64,000 bases of DNA from Coenobita brevimanus (Eukaryota > Arthropoda > Malacostraca > Decapoda > Coenobitidae): positions 2,234,815 through 2,298,814 of the forward strand of contig CM064691.1 in the NCBI GenBank assembly GCA_032717465.1, given 5' to 3'. A model generated the notes under the pieces. That model made no database searches. It worked only from the letters and a program-made list of their open reading frames with translations, and was not told where the DNA came from. Positions 20,589 through 32,551 of the stretch are shown here, in pieces (position 1 is the first letter of the stretch; each line of letters begins with the position of its first letter). The translations under genes and the position numbers were made by a program.

Positions 20589-23500
20589 TCACCACTTGCA
20601 CAACACGCGATCCTAGTGCGCGAAACTTACATAAAACGGAAGGCAAAACCTGAGGCCCAAAATTGGTCACAACGCGAAAATGACAGACATAACGTGGGTG
20701 GAAGAAGCTGGCCATTTTTTTGAAAACCGTACTACTTTCCAACGACAGAGACAATATGGCCAGAGACCCCAAATTATGGTTCAAACAGTCATAACACGGA
20801 AAAGTAGGGTCAAAAAGTGGTGGGAACAGATATAACACGGCCAGTGATCGTCACATCGCGGGTTGCATCAGCCAATGACATGGTTGTCACGTGTCTGCGT
20901 GGGCTGTTGTCATGGTCCACTGAGCATTCCTGCCCCAGTTGTGCCTACCCTCTCCCCTTGGTCTGGCTGCACATGTGCTCTGTGCGATCTTTGCTCTTTT
21001 TTGTGGCCTCCACTCCACCTCCCACCAGCAAGCCCACAACCTCTTCCATTCAGGGTGGGGAATCCTCTAGTGTTTGTATGTAATGAAGTCTTTATTAGGT
21101 AGGTAAATGTCCCCGACATTCTGAGGGTAGGAACATGGAATGTGAGAGGAGTGAATGATGAAGTGAAAGAGAGAGAGATTGTTCAGGTGCTTGAGGATGC
21201 AAAAGTGGATATATGTGGATTGACTGAAACTAAATGGGAAGGTGAAAGGATGAGAGAATGGGAATACGGTGTAGGTATATGAGCGGGAGTCAGTGAGAAT
21301 GAGAGGGCAAGAGAGGGAGTATGTCTGATGATAAGCAAGTGAATGAGAGGGCAAGAGAGGGAGTATGTCTGATGATAAGCAAGAAGTGGAAGGAGAATAT
21401 AAGAGAGTATGGAACAGTGGGTGCAAGGATTGTATGGGTGAGGATGAAAGTAGGTATACAAGCATGGGCGATTGTATGTGTGTATGCTCCAACAGAGGAT
21501 CGAGTGGCAACAGTGAAAGATGAGTTTTGGGTGAGAGTAAAAGCATGTATGGACAAGTTTGAGAGGAGCGAGAGAGTGCTGTTGATTGGAGACATGAATG
21601 ACAAAGTTGGGAGTGTACGAGTGGATGGAGTGGTTGGTCAGTGGGGTGTGCCAGCTGAAGTAGATGGGAATGGTAGTGCTTTGGTGGACATCTGTGCTGG
21701 TAAGGGGTTGGCAATAGCCAACACCTACTTTCGTCATAAGATGATCCACCGGTATACATGGAGAGTAATGAGGAGGATGGATGGTGAACTTGTTGAACAA
21801 AAGGCAATGATAGACTACGTGTGTGTGGATGAGCGAATGAGAAGACAAGTGTTGGATGCAAGGGTGTGGAGAGGGTGGGGGAATGGAGTCTCGGACCATC
21901 ACTTAGTGATGGCCAAGGTAGAGCTGCAAAGAAAGTGGTTGAGGAGACGAAGGGGAAGACAGGAGGAAGCAGCTCCTGTGAGAAGAGTGGAGAAATTGCA
22001 AGATAGTGAGAAAATGACAGAGTATAAGAGCATAGTGGAAGAAAGATTGGGAAGGTATGAGCTAGAGCAGATGGAAGGGGTGGAAGACGTATGTAAGATA
22101 TTCACGGAAGAGATAAGCGCAGCATGTGAGGCGGTTTGTGGAGTGAGGAGGAGATGCAAGGGTGTGCAAGGGACAGCATGGTGGAATGATGAGGTGAAAC
22201 GAGCTGTGGAACAAAAGAAGAAGGCATATGGTGAATGGTTGGCGAATAGAGGTAGGGGAGAAGATGAGAGAGAGAAGAGAGAGGTATATGTGAGCAGGAG
22301 AAGGGAGGTTAAGAGACTGGTGAAGGAGAGTAAGAAGAAAGTGGATGAAGAGTTTGGGAGGAATCTGAGTGTGAAATGGAGGGAGAGTAAGAAATTGTTT
22401 TGGAAGGAGGTAAAGAAAGTAAGGCAGTGTGAAAGGGGAAATAGTAGGGCAGTGAAAGATAGGAATAATAGATTGTTGGTGGAGAAGAGAGAGAAATTGA
22501 GGAGATGGAAGGAGCACTTTGAGAATTTGTTGAATGTAGAGAGTGAGAGCAGTGTGAGTATAAGTGGTTGGGGAATGGCTGGGAGAAGACGAGATGAGAG
22601 GAGGGAGGAAGAGATCAGTAGGGCGGAAGTAGTGGAAGCGATGAAGAAGATTAAGCTGGGAAAGGCCCCAGGAATTGATGGAGTGTGTGGTGAAATGCTT
22701 AGGTATGGGGGTGAGATTGTTGTGGAGTGGATATGGAAGTTGTGTAGATTGGCTTGGGAAGAGGGAAGGGTTCCAGAGGACTGGAAATCAGGTATAATTG
22801 TTCCTCTGTACAAAGGAAAAGGGGAGAGAGAAGTATGTGGTAACCATAGGGGTATTTGCCTTCTTAGTGTGACTGGTAAAATATATGGTAGAATACTCAT
22901 TGATAGGGTTAGGCATATGACAGAGGAGCTAGTTGGAGAAGAACAAGGGGGATTTAGGAAGGGAAAAGGGTGTGTAGATCAGATATTTGTTCTAAGATGT
23001 TTAGTGGAGAAGTATCTAGAGAAGGGAAGGAAAGTGTATGCTGCCTTCATGGACTTGGAGAAAGCTTATGACAGAATAGACAGGCAAGGTATGTGGAAGG
23101 TATTAAGAATATATGGAGTGGAGGGGAAATTGCTGAGTGCTGTGAAGAGTATGTACGAGGGAGCTAGGGCTACGGTGCGAGTGGATGGTGAGCTGAGTGA
23201 GTTCTTTGATCTCAATGTGGGACTGAAACAGGGGCGTGTGATGTCTCCATGGCTGTTTAATATATACATGGATGGGGTTGTAAAGGAGGTGCAAGGTAGG
23301 GCAGTGGATGTGGGGGTGGCCCTAATGAATGAGGGTGAGATTTGGAAGATTCTGGTGTTGCTGTTTGCTGATGATACAGTATTGTTGAGTGAAGATGAAT
23401 GGGAGTTGCAAGGTTTGGTGAATGAATTTGGGACAGTGTGTAGGAGGAGGAAGCTGAAAGTTAATGTAAACAAAAGTAAAGTTATGGTGTTTGAGAGGAA

Positions 23501-24339
23501 TGAAGTCACAGAGTGTGCAGTGAGGTTGGATGGTGAGGATATGGAGAATGTGAGTGCATTCAAGTACTTGGGTAGTGTGATGAGTAAGGATGGAACTTTG
23601 GGGGATGATGTACGTGAAAGGATACAGCAGGGAAGAAAGGTTGTTGGTACACTGAAAGCAGTGATGAGAAATAGGGAGGTGAGTATGGAAGTCAAGAAGC
23701 CACTGCATGATGGTATTGTGATCCCTACCCTGACGTATGGAAGCGAGGCGTGGACCTTGCAAGAGGGGAACAAGTCAAGAGTGAGAGCAGTGGAAATGAG
23801 TTACTTGAGAGGAGCATGTGGAGTGACGTGGAGGGACAGGTTGATGAATGAAGAAGTGAAGGAACGTTGTGGGGTAGATGTGGATGTGGTTGAAAAGATT
23901 AGGAGAAATACACTGAGGTGGTTTGGACATGTGGAGAGAATGGAGAATGAAAGACTAACTAAAAGGGTGTATGTACTGTAGGTGAGGTGGAGGGAGGGAG
24001 AGGGAGGGGTAGACCGAGGATGAGGTGGAGGCATGGAGTTGAGAGGTATATGGGGAGGGGGGGTGAGTTGGGGGGAGGGGAGTCAAATGGTGGGTGACAG
24101 AGTGACTTGGAGGCGTTTTGTCTGCGGCCACCCTTTGCGGGATTAGGGCGTCGGGCTATAGATAGATAGATAGAAATGTCCCGGAATAAAAAAAAATGAA
24201 AATTGCCCCAAACGGTGAACTTGAGACTGGCTTGGGTACCATGAAACCCTTTAACATGTAATCATATGGCCCTATAATGAAGAATTTTCATAAAATGGGA
24301 GCTTCAGGATACAACATTCCAGCATTATGTGAGTGGTGA
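20589..24339. mobile_element. TIR element inserted in the old LINE, itself split by an RTE
   Basis: The outer ends read TCACCACTTGCACAACA on the left and TCACCACTCACATAATG inward from the right. Without the inner RTE (21114-24173) it is about 0.69 kb. The left half holds repeated CG-containing phrases (gtgcgcgaaac, cataacacgg, cacaacgcga). The right half (24200-24335) matches 57780-57925. No transposase is visible. Confidence 0.55.
21114..24173 (+). mobile_element. RTE-like LINE, subfamily I, near full length (3.06 kb)
   Basis: An APE-type endonuclease starts at about 21118 (LRVGTWNVRGVN, LTETKWEGE), with a stop near 21279 and a 44-bp tandem duplication at 21297-21383 that shifts the frame. 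From 21321, 886 codons are open: VCVYAPTEDR, VLLIGDMNDKVG, IDYVCVDERM, SDHHLVMAKVEL (endonuclease), IIVPLYKGKGEREVCGNHRG, FMDLEKAYDRI, LKQGRVMSPWLFNIY, LLFADDTVLLS (RT), and the C-terminal domain to RLTKRVYVL. A 5-bp insertion near 23977 ends the frame early. The tail is (TAGA)n. Likely target-site duplication aaatgtccc at 21105-21113 and 24174-24182. Almost complete but inactive as read. Confidence 0.9.
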
Positions 24340-25890
24340 CTTTATATCCATCCTCTGTGGTGTTGCCTCATTATGGATGGCCCAACATCACCTTCAACAA
24401 GCTGTGGATGCTTTTGCCACCTGGGCTGCTGAGTGGGGCTAACAATTAACATGCACAAAAGTGGACTTATGTGCTTCAGCCATTTGAGGTGCCTGGACAT
24501 CATGAAGTGTGCTGACAGAGTTTGCTGGGGTGCAGACAGAAGTACTGTACTCTGCCTATACCTGGTGTTCATCCAGAACAAGCTCTCATATGGTTCCTCC
24601 CTTTATGGATCAGCTGCTCACTCTCACCTCAGTAAGTTGGATGTTATCCAGAACACAGCACTTTATATTAACCTTGGTGCTTTCAGGTCCACCTCTGTTG
24701 TTTCATTTCACATGGAATCTGGGGTGATGCCCCTCTCCATCTATCGCATGGAGTAGGACGTCGGCTGCTCCACTGCATTTCTGCTCATCCCTCCAGCCAC
24801 CCTGTCTCCACCCTCTACTGCCTATCCATGTCCTTCACTAGCCCCCCGGCTTGCCTTGAGTGCAATTACCCTTCTTTCTCTGCAGCATCCAGGCCTGACA
24901 CACCCTGTCCCTTGATCTTCCCCAGCTCACCCCAGTGGCCGCTCTTCCCCATCCCCCCTTGGATGGATTCATCTGTGATTACCTCCCCTTATCTCCTGGT
25001 CCTGTTTCAGAAGTCAGCTGACGAAGTCTTGGCACAGCAACTCATTCTTAACATGGACTCCCATATTTTATGGGAACTCCTTTAGAATTTACACAGGTGG
25101 GTCCCACTCCCCCCTGCCCCCCCCATCATCCTTTGCCTCAACTGCCTACTTTGAGGGCCTTTCCTTATGCAAAGTTTGGTCTTTCAATGGGCAGCATGAT
25201 GTAGCCATCCACCAGGGACTTGAGTTTGTACGGACCTTCCTCCACCCCCAACTGGTGGTTTTGTATGCTGACTCACAGTCCTCACGTACCTTCCTCCTAT
25301 CAGATTGTTCGCTGACTCATGTCAAACTAGTCCATGCCATTTTGGTGTACTTCATTCTCCTTGCCCCTCCCCCCTGGCATTTCTGCCTTCAGTGGATCCC
25401 CTCATATGAAGGCATTCGTGGCAGTGAAACTGCTGATGCAGCAGCAAGGCAGGTGCTGACCTCCAGCATGCTGGTAACTAAGGCACCTGATTTTGCCTAT
25501 TCCCTAATCTCGCATTCAGTGCCTGCATGTCGTACTGGAATGCAAACCTTGGGACTGACCTCGCTGCCTCCCACCTGGGGCGTTATCGTACTGACTCCTC
25601 TCCACGTCCTTGGGTTTGCCACCCGTCAGGATGTTGATGATGCAATCACAATGTTGAGGCTGGACCTCATGGGCCTCGCAAGTCACCTGTACCATCTGGA
25701 TATGATGGAGCACCCTTGGTGCCAATAGTGTCCCCAGGTTGAAGAGACCATAGAACACTTCAATTTGCAGTGCCCAAGGTTCTACTCCCTTTGAACACTC
25801 TAAACAGACTGCCTGGCATCTATGCGAGGTTTCAACCAGTCTCTTCACATCCTCTTTGGAGGTGGGGAGTGGACCCTCAGTTGCAGAAAC
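24340..25890 (+). pseudogene. Old Jockey/I-like LINE, right part with RNase H
   Basis: Continues the LINE of 19590-20588 after the inserted elements: DFISILCG follows the interrupted ADD, then WGLTINMHKSGLMCFSHL, LSYGSSLYGSA, LSKLDVIQNTALYINLGAFR. Frame 25255-25728 holds an RNase H domain: LYADSQSSRTFLLSDC, LQWIPSYEGIRGSETADAAA. A Cys/His-type end (PWCQ*CPQVEETIEHFNLQC) follows near 25710-25775. Many stops and frameshifts. Confidence 0.7.
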
Positions 25891-25899
25891 ATGCAACTG

Positions 25900-26959
25900 A
25901 CTTCAACCATAAATACAGGCAGCTCTCCTACATTTAATGTAAGACCCTAATCAGTTTGCACTGGATGGGCACTGGGCTGTTATTTTGGCTGTGTCCCTCA
26001 CTCACACAAGAAGCAGAATAACTTCAATACCATAAAAACATCAGAAAAATAAGGAAAACAAACTTTAAAGCTAAGGTAACATGGGAACATTTTCAAGCAC
26101 CAGCAATCCAAAGGGCAATAGCAAGAGCAATGAAATTCTTTTAAAAGATGGTCATATGAGTCATTCTATCACAGCAAGAAAAAACAAGTAAGTGTTGCCG
26201 TGCGAATCAGATGAAGGATCATTGTTTCCTGCTAAATTTTACTCATACGAATAAAGTGATGATAAACACGAAGGATACTGCTGCTCCATCTATGCTGGTA
26301 CTTATACAGTAATAGATCTAAAGAAGTGGTATACTACAATAAAATTTTGTTAAATCTCAAGCAGCTTTCTAGATGGGAGACTGAAAAGAGTTACTATCAA
26401 CTGGCCACAGCTTAATCTGGAGAAGCCACAAATCATGATGTAGCGGATACAACTAACCTGTTGGGTGTAGTTTTTCATGTTTTACCAACATGAGAAATCT
26501 GTGATCGTGAGTGAGCAGTCGGCTTACATGTAAACAAATGTTGGTAAAACCAACATCCATTGGTATTTTAAAAATTATGAGTATTTTTTAAATAATATTA
26601 ATGTTATAAGAATATTCATCACAAAATGAGCATTACAACTTGTGTACTTAATTACAGTATATATTATATGGATGGATGGATAATATTGGCACTGACTTGA
26701 CCTCCACTACTGTTGAAAGTTTCCTTGCTCGAGATGGACACACTCATCTGCAAATCCTTCCAAAATAATCGTCCAGAAATCTTCCTACTGACCTTATATT
26801 GAGAAAAAGAGCAATTAAGGAAGCAAGAAGTGCTCGAACATGTCCTGTGTGACCACGGTTCCTGAACTAAACTGAACATTTACCTCAGCGAGTCTACAGC
26901 TAGGGGCAAAGTGAATGGCTGGTCCAGAGTTCGATGGGGATGTATACTCTGTAACACAT
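25900..26959. other. HERC1 intron, nothing recognised
   Basis: AT-rich; the minus-strand ORF at 26664-26879 has no known domain. Confidence 0.55.
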
Positions 26960-27359
26960 TAAATATTCTCCCTTATTGTGTCCTAGTCATCATCTTCTAT
27001 AAACCTAACTATGCCAATGTGTGCTTCTGGTACTTACCATAACATTATATACTGTATTTAGCAGATCAAATTTGTCGTAAAAAAAGATTGGGTTTTGAGC
27101 TTAGGGGTGCCTGGGACCAACTAGGAGTCTGTGCATTAGCAGGCATTTCTCTCACTGCCTGATAACATAAACATGGAACCTAAAGGATTTATCCTAACTG
27201 GTCCCTGGTACCCCAAGCTCAAATCTCTATTTTCCATTTTATGACAATTTAGGCCTACAAAATAAGGTACATATTGCAATGGTAAGTACCAGAAACACAC
27301 ATAGGCATGGTTAGGCTTACAGAATGTGATGACACTGGAACGATAAGGGAGAATATTTA
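26960..27359. repeat. Long imperfect inverted repeat (fold-back), 400 bp
   Basis: Left arm taaatattctcccttattgt and right arm (complement) taaatattctcccttatcgt bracket the unit. Pairing continues through tctggtacttaccat and gagcttggggtaccagggac-like blocks, giving arms of about 170 bp. No ORF. It abuts the LTR that follows. Confidence 0.75.
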
Positions 27360-27993
27360 TCAGGACTCCATATTATAATTACAAATCATAATAAATAGAT
27401 AGATAAATAGATAGATAGACAGCTCTATGCGAGCCTGGGAATGGGAAATGAGCTTGCAAATTACACTGAGGAAAGCTGACGACAGTGGCCAGTAAGGAGA
27501 TGATGCAGTTAGTTGTCTGCAATCCACCCGTGAACAAAGCCCTAGTGACCATACACACACATACACACATACTCACACACAGGTTTCTTAAACTTTCCAT
27601 CCACAAGGAACACACGTGATACGTCTCCTGTTTCACCAGAATTTAGGAAAAAGAGCTTAGAAGGAGACAGGCGATAGAAGAGACAGGTCGCAGGGAGAAG
27701 GGCTTGGCAACTTGAGAGAGAGAGAGAGAGAGAGCGAGACAGAGAGATAGCTAGCGGGACTGGACTCTATACTTCGCTCTGTGTGAGAGACTTGTTAATA
27801 TTTCCAAGACAAATAAAAATAGTCCCATACTATTCTTTACCTCTCCTGTCACTACATGACAAATGGGAAAGAAGATTATCTACTACAAGCTACTCCAGTA
27901 TAATAACCGCTCGTCCACAAGTCTAATATATATATAACTCAACTACAAGTAACCACAAAGGAGTTACAAAGTCTTTTATGACATTTTTATGAC
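27358..27993 (+). mobile_element. LTR of a retrotransposon (plus strand)
   Basis: Matches the solo LTR at 34738-35342 in reverse complement: AGGACTCCATATTATA near the start, a GATA tract, GAGAGA tract, aaaatagtcccatactattc, gctcgtccacaagtctaata and cttttatgaca at the end. The terminal TG appears mutated. A primer-binding site follows at 27997, so this was the 5' LTR of an element whose interior is lost after about 28135. Confidence 0.8.
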
Positions 27994-27996
27994 ATT

Positions 27997-28014
27997 TGGT
28001 GGCAGCAGTGGGAT
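27997..28014 (+). promoter_or_regulatory. LTR retrotransposon primer-binding site (tRNA-Leu-like)
   Basis: TGGTGGCAGCAGTGGGAT begins 3 bp after the LTR. It is the exact complement of an ATCCCACTGCTGCCA-CCA tRNA 3' end, which fits a tRNA-Leu acceptor and T arm. A short T-arm-like stretch, caaacccacgcctccg, continues it. Confidence 0.75.
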
Positions 28015-28136
28015 ACAAACCCACGCCTCCGAAAAGACATATTTAATCTGTTACTGGGTATACGTCCCTTATCGAACCCTTGACTAGCCAATCTCCTTGC
28101 CCTAACTGGGAGGCAAGTAACAGATATTTCCAAAGT

Positions 28137-28636
28137 GTGACCATCCACTCACTCGATGTAGTGCTGCTGTTGGGTGTCTGCCCTTTCCTCTCCTCCATCC
28201 TTCTTTCCTTCCATCCTCTTCTGTCTTTCTTTCCTTCATTCTTTCCTTGTCCTTCTGCCTACAGGTGACTTTACACTCCCTCTTCTGTCATTCTTTCCTT
28301 CATTCTTTCCTCTTCCTTCTGCCTGTGGGTGACTCTACACTGAGTGACAAGCCAAATGGTTTCCTGAACACCAGGAAACCATCTATTACGCTGGGTGGTA
28401 ACCATAAAACCAAATTTTGGCACCTGGTGGTTTAGTGGGTAATTACTGCACTCCAATCGGATTGAGCCGGTGAAGGTTTATATCCAAGAGGTGGTTGGGG
28501 TTGATTGCTCATGTAATGCCACTCAGGGATGAGTGAGGCTGGTCACTCTCATCTTAAATGTCGGGACCAACTGCCTAGCCCCGGGCTCCTACGGTCCTCA
28601 TGGGGCAATGTAGGATTGGATGATGGATGGATGGAA
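28137..28636 (+). mobile_element. Composite tRNA-derived SINE, plus strand
   Basis: Leader accatccactcactcgatgt, CT-rich block, gtgacaagccaaatggtttc with the partner accaggaaaccat, then the tRNA-like part. The A box is TGGTTTAGTGG (28428-28438) and the B box GGTTTATATCC (28475-28485), 36 bp apart, as in a tRNA-type Pol III promoter. The tail is ggatgatggatggatgg. This is the clearest copy. Confidence 0.8.
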
Positions 28637-28639
28637 ACA

Positions 28640-29104
28640 GAAACAGTAAAATAGTAGGTAAACCTTTGTCCCTGCCTTAACTGTAGAGTCATCTACTGTT
28701 GTCACAAAGGTTGTACTGTACCATCACTTAAAGGTGTACAGTATTTTACTGCATTAAAGCACTCTATCACAATCACAAGAATCACAAGCCACTAGAAATC
28801 AATGAACTAACATGGGTGAACATGCAACAAGAGTATCGAGTTAGGTGAAGAATCTGACAATTCACACAAAAGTAATACAGGCATTCAATGTTACAAGTAA
28901 GGGATGCATTTCAAAATATCTCAAATTTCTCCAAGCAGTTTGTACTGCAAATTGAGGAAAACTGGCGAATTAGCTTTTGAGGTAGCAATAAAACTTTGAA
29001 ATGCGACATTCATGTAACACATGTGCATTTGATAGTGAAACAGGATGTCAGAAAAAGGCACTATATAACAAGGACTTAGCTAGAGTATGAGTGATGCAAC
29101 TAAC
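28640..29104. other. HERC1 intron, nothing recognised
   Basis: AT-rich sequence with no supported feature. Confidence 0.6.
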
Positions 29105-29239
29105 CTGAACCAAAGGACCATACAGTGCGTCCATCAAGTGAGAGCGCCAAAGTGTGTGCGCTGCCACACACCACCTGTCCCACTCCTGAGATGTCTCGCA
29201 CCAGGGTGGGCACATTGCGGCTTGTGCTGTCACCATGAC
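29105..29239 (-). CDS. HERC1: HERC1-like exon: RLD1 blades 3-4
   Basis: The exon (135 nt) has acceptor atatttgcag and donor TCAG|gttagt, with phase 1 splits at both ends. The peptide is HGDSTSRNVPTLVRDISGVG, followed by QVVCGSAHTLALSLDGRTVW and SFGSG. It matches the remembered HERC1 text HGDSNSRNIPTLVKDIS very closely. Spliced to its neighbours it gives continuous blades. A minus-strand ORF at 29048-29311 and a plus-strand ORF at 29087-29365 overlap it in other frames and are shadows. Confidence 0.94.
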
Positions 29240-29329
29240 CTGCAAATATCTCTTAGTAAAGAAATGCACGTGCCCCCACACACACAGATGCACATGTGTG
29301 CAAAGATGCACAATGATACTGATATGAAG

Positions 29330-30420
29330 AGAAAGAATGTCATGTTGAGAGAAAAAGTGTACTAAGAATGGAAAAAATTATTAAAGAAAAGGAAGATCCA
29401 GAAGTGTCTACTAAACTTACTGACAGAATGAAGGAGGTAGGAAAAAGATACGAATGTAATGACAAGGAAAATGGCTGACTTAAAGGCAGAATTAAAAGAT
29501 GCAAAGATGAATAATGAGGAGTTGGCCAAGGAAGGAAACAGACAAGAAACAGAAATAGAGGAGCTGGATGCATGCTGATTGGAGAAAAATTTTGAAAAAT
29601 GTTAGCTGTGGCAAACATTGAAAAAATGCAGTGGAGCAAACTTGACCAGTTACTCCTTGAGAAACTGGATCAGTTCACTGATAAGAATGAGGAAACTAAG
29701 GAATAATGACATGCTGTCGCTTTGTCATTACACTCTCTCTCTCTCTTTTTTATTTTTTTTGCATAAAAAAGCTTAATGATAAAATTACAGTCTGCAATGT
29801 AAGCTGAAACTGCTAAAAATAAGGAAGACACTAAAAAGATCTTCTCCATATAAACTGTTAAAAAAGAAGCTACAGTAACAGTAGTAACCAGAAAGCATTT
29901 GAAGCATCTGAGGGACACTGTTAATAACAAAAAATAACTGGTACTGGTAGGCATCTCTAGAAGCAAAGAAAAGTAAGGCCCAAAACTAAACAAGACATGG
30001 AAGAAAATAAATTCATTACTATTCTCATTAACTAAATACTGTAATGGATGTGTCATCAGCCAGGGATGAACTGGGGTTCCAAAAAAATAAATCCAAATCC
30101 AAAAAAGTAATATTCCACAGCTGCCAGACAACTGATGAGATTGTAAGATAATCTACCAACCTCAGGATCGCAAAGAATACTAAGAGCTATAAGATGGAAC
30201 TTCAGTAGGAAAAAAAAAAAAAAGTGACAAGAGAAGCACAGGCTGCATTCTTTCTACAGGGCAGTAAGACATACGATAAAAAAATAAAAAGCAAGTATTC
30301 CACTTAGATAAAAGCATACTGATGATTCTTCCAGTTGCCAGTCATTTAAGCTTTCACGGCAGTGACAGAAATTATACGGAAAAAACATCATTGGGTTTAG
30401 TGTTCATCTAGATTTCAATA
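29330..30420 (+). pseudogene. Possible decayed LINE ORF1 (coiled-coil type)
   Basis: Broken frames show charged heptad-like text: MADLKAELKDAKMNNEELAK, EGNRQETEIEELDAC, KKCSGANLTSY, then VTRKHLKHLRDTVNNKK. Such Lys/Glu-rich coiled coils resemble the first ORF of CR1-like elements, but there is no continuous frame. Low confidence. Confidence 0.35.
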
Positions 30421-30823
30421 AAATTTTCTTTTTCCAGTTGTCTCAGCAACCTACGTCTGTGTAAGCAGTGATATGTTATGAATATATCTACTAATGAATG
30501 AATGAATGGGGTAATCAAAATTGCCCAAAGTAACGATGAACATAATACAGTATTTTCAGAAACAAGGTTCTGCTATGCTGTTAAACTGGTATTCAAAACT
30601 GTATTCATTCACTATAAAATCATGTTCATTCACCCAGTAACATTTCTATAGTCACATTCTCTGGTTGACGTCACTCATACCATTGCATCAGAATTTACTG
30701 TTATCACACAAAGACTGCAAAGATTAATACAGCAAGTATATCATACCATTCACTCCACGTAACTGACTGAAATGCATTGCAATGGTCTTAGAAAATGACA
30801 ATGATGAAAGTGATAATGCTTAA

Positions 30824-32551
30824 CCCCTTAACCGCGGGGCGTCACTTTTGTGACGCTTGGGAGCAAGGGATCATCACGCGGGGCGTCACTTTTGTGATTC
30901 TGTGTTATTTTGAATTCGCCCAGGCTTTCAAGTGGTGGCTTGTATCATCTATCAGTACTGCCAATGTCCAACACTAGTCAGCACTCCTAATCTCATCTGT
31001 ACTCCAATCCATTGTTGACAATTTAGGCATTTCTCCCCGTTCTTGACTCCCCTCCCTACCTCCCCTCCATTACCCTCTCCTCTCGCCTGCCTGGCCGTGC
31101 TACGCTAAGTAAATCTTCCATGGAATTTTCCACTGATTTCACCCATTGAAATAAGCCCTATGCCCTATTCTTACACCAAATAATATATACAAAAAAGAAA
31201 TAAGGTAAGTGAGAGTGCCATACACTTGGAATTGGCTAATTATCACCTGACAACACCTCACGAGCACTCGTTCGCTAATTTTCGCTGTTTATTTCCCCTT
31301 GAAATATGCCGTATAATCTATTCTCGCAATAAAAATATATATAAGAAAGGAAGGGAGAAGCCTAAGTGATATTTACATTCACCTGAAACTACCTAATTTA
31401 TTATGTAATGTCTAGATTTCCTGCCAATCATTTCATAGCGTATATATTAGCAGCTGTCACCAGGCTGACATTGGCAGCATTGCACTCCCCCTAGGCAGGC
31501 CACCACAATGTATTCAGTTTACTGTCGTCTTTCAAGGTGAAAGCACGTCGGATACGCGCTAAGTGACTGCTGTGGAATGTGAACTGGCTAATTTGTCAAT
31601 GAAAATGATAGAGAGTGACTACGATCTTTCTGGTTAATAAAACAGTACAAGTGGAAATGTAAATAATGTGTAAATAATGTGTAAACAGCAAGTGAAAGTA
31701 ATGAATGTAAATATAAGTGAACAGTGGAAAATAGTTTTATAAGTTACTGCAAGTGACAGTGCCTAACACAGTGTAAATAAAATAGAAATGAAATAATGTA
31801 AATAAAATAGAGAATGTAAATAGAAATGTAAATGAGTAGGAATATAAGAATACGAGTATATATACTAGGAGTAATGAAAGTGAAAGTTTCACTCTAGCAT
31901 GTATGAATACTATGAGTTATGAAAGTGAAGGTGAAAGTGACAGATTCACTCTCAACGCTAGTATACAGGACGAGAAAGTGAATGCTACATATTTTACTGA
32001 AAGAGAAACTGAATGCCTATAGTGACAATAAACTACTATTACTGAAGGAAACTTATGGATAAAGACTGTAGATATATATAAGTGTTATATAGTGATAGAA
32101 ATATAAAGTGTGAGTGTTTTTATGAATAATAAATGACAGAACACCAGTGGCGAACGATCACAAGTGGGAAGGTTATATGCGGTCGTGATTTTCACTGCTT
32201 GTACAGTGTTTTTTTTTTTTTGGAGTATGGATTCCAAACTATTTAAGAATCATAGAATAGTGTTTTTAGTGATAATATCAGGCTGTGGTAATCATATTAC
32301 GGTTTGTCGGGAAGTGTAAAGTGGAGACTTCGTTACCCAACTTCAGAGGTCTCCACAAGTCCTATGGTACTTGACAAAGGCTCAACAAACATCCCAGGAG
32401 AAAGCTGAAGGTATGTACCATATGCATATGTAATTTTAATATTCTAGGACTAATAACTGATTTTTGGACAATATTTTTAGAGAGTCTGTCGGAGCGCGAA
32501 TATGCCCGCGGGACACGCAAGTCAAAGCAAAAAAAGCCCGCGGTTTAGGAG
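30824..32551. mobile_element. piggyBac-like non-autonomous element, copy 2 (1.73 kb, inverted)
   Basis: Flanked by TTAA at 30820-30823 and 32552-32555. Left end CCCCTTAACCGCGGGGCGTC followed by the perfect hairpin GCGTCACTTTTGTGACGC (30838-30855 region) and a second partial copy. Right end read inward: CTCCTAAACCGCGGGC. It aligns in reverse to 16423-18241 over its whole length. A mini-ORF, MIESDYDLSG then stop, near 31605 could be a transposase-start relic; this is speculative. Confidence 0.8.

Noticed and set aside
28428..28485. A functional tRNA gene
   Set aside because: A and B boxes are present but no cloverleaf, anticodon arm or acceptor pairing was found; it is a repeated SINE head.
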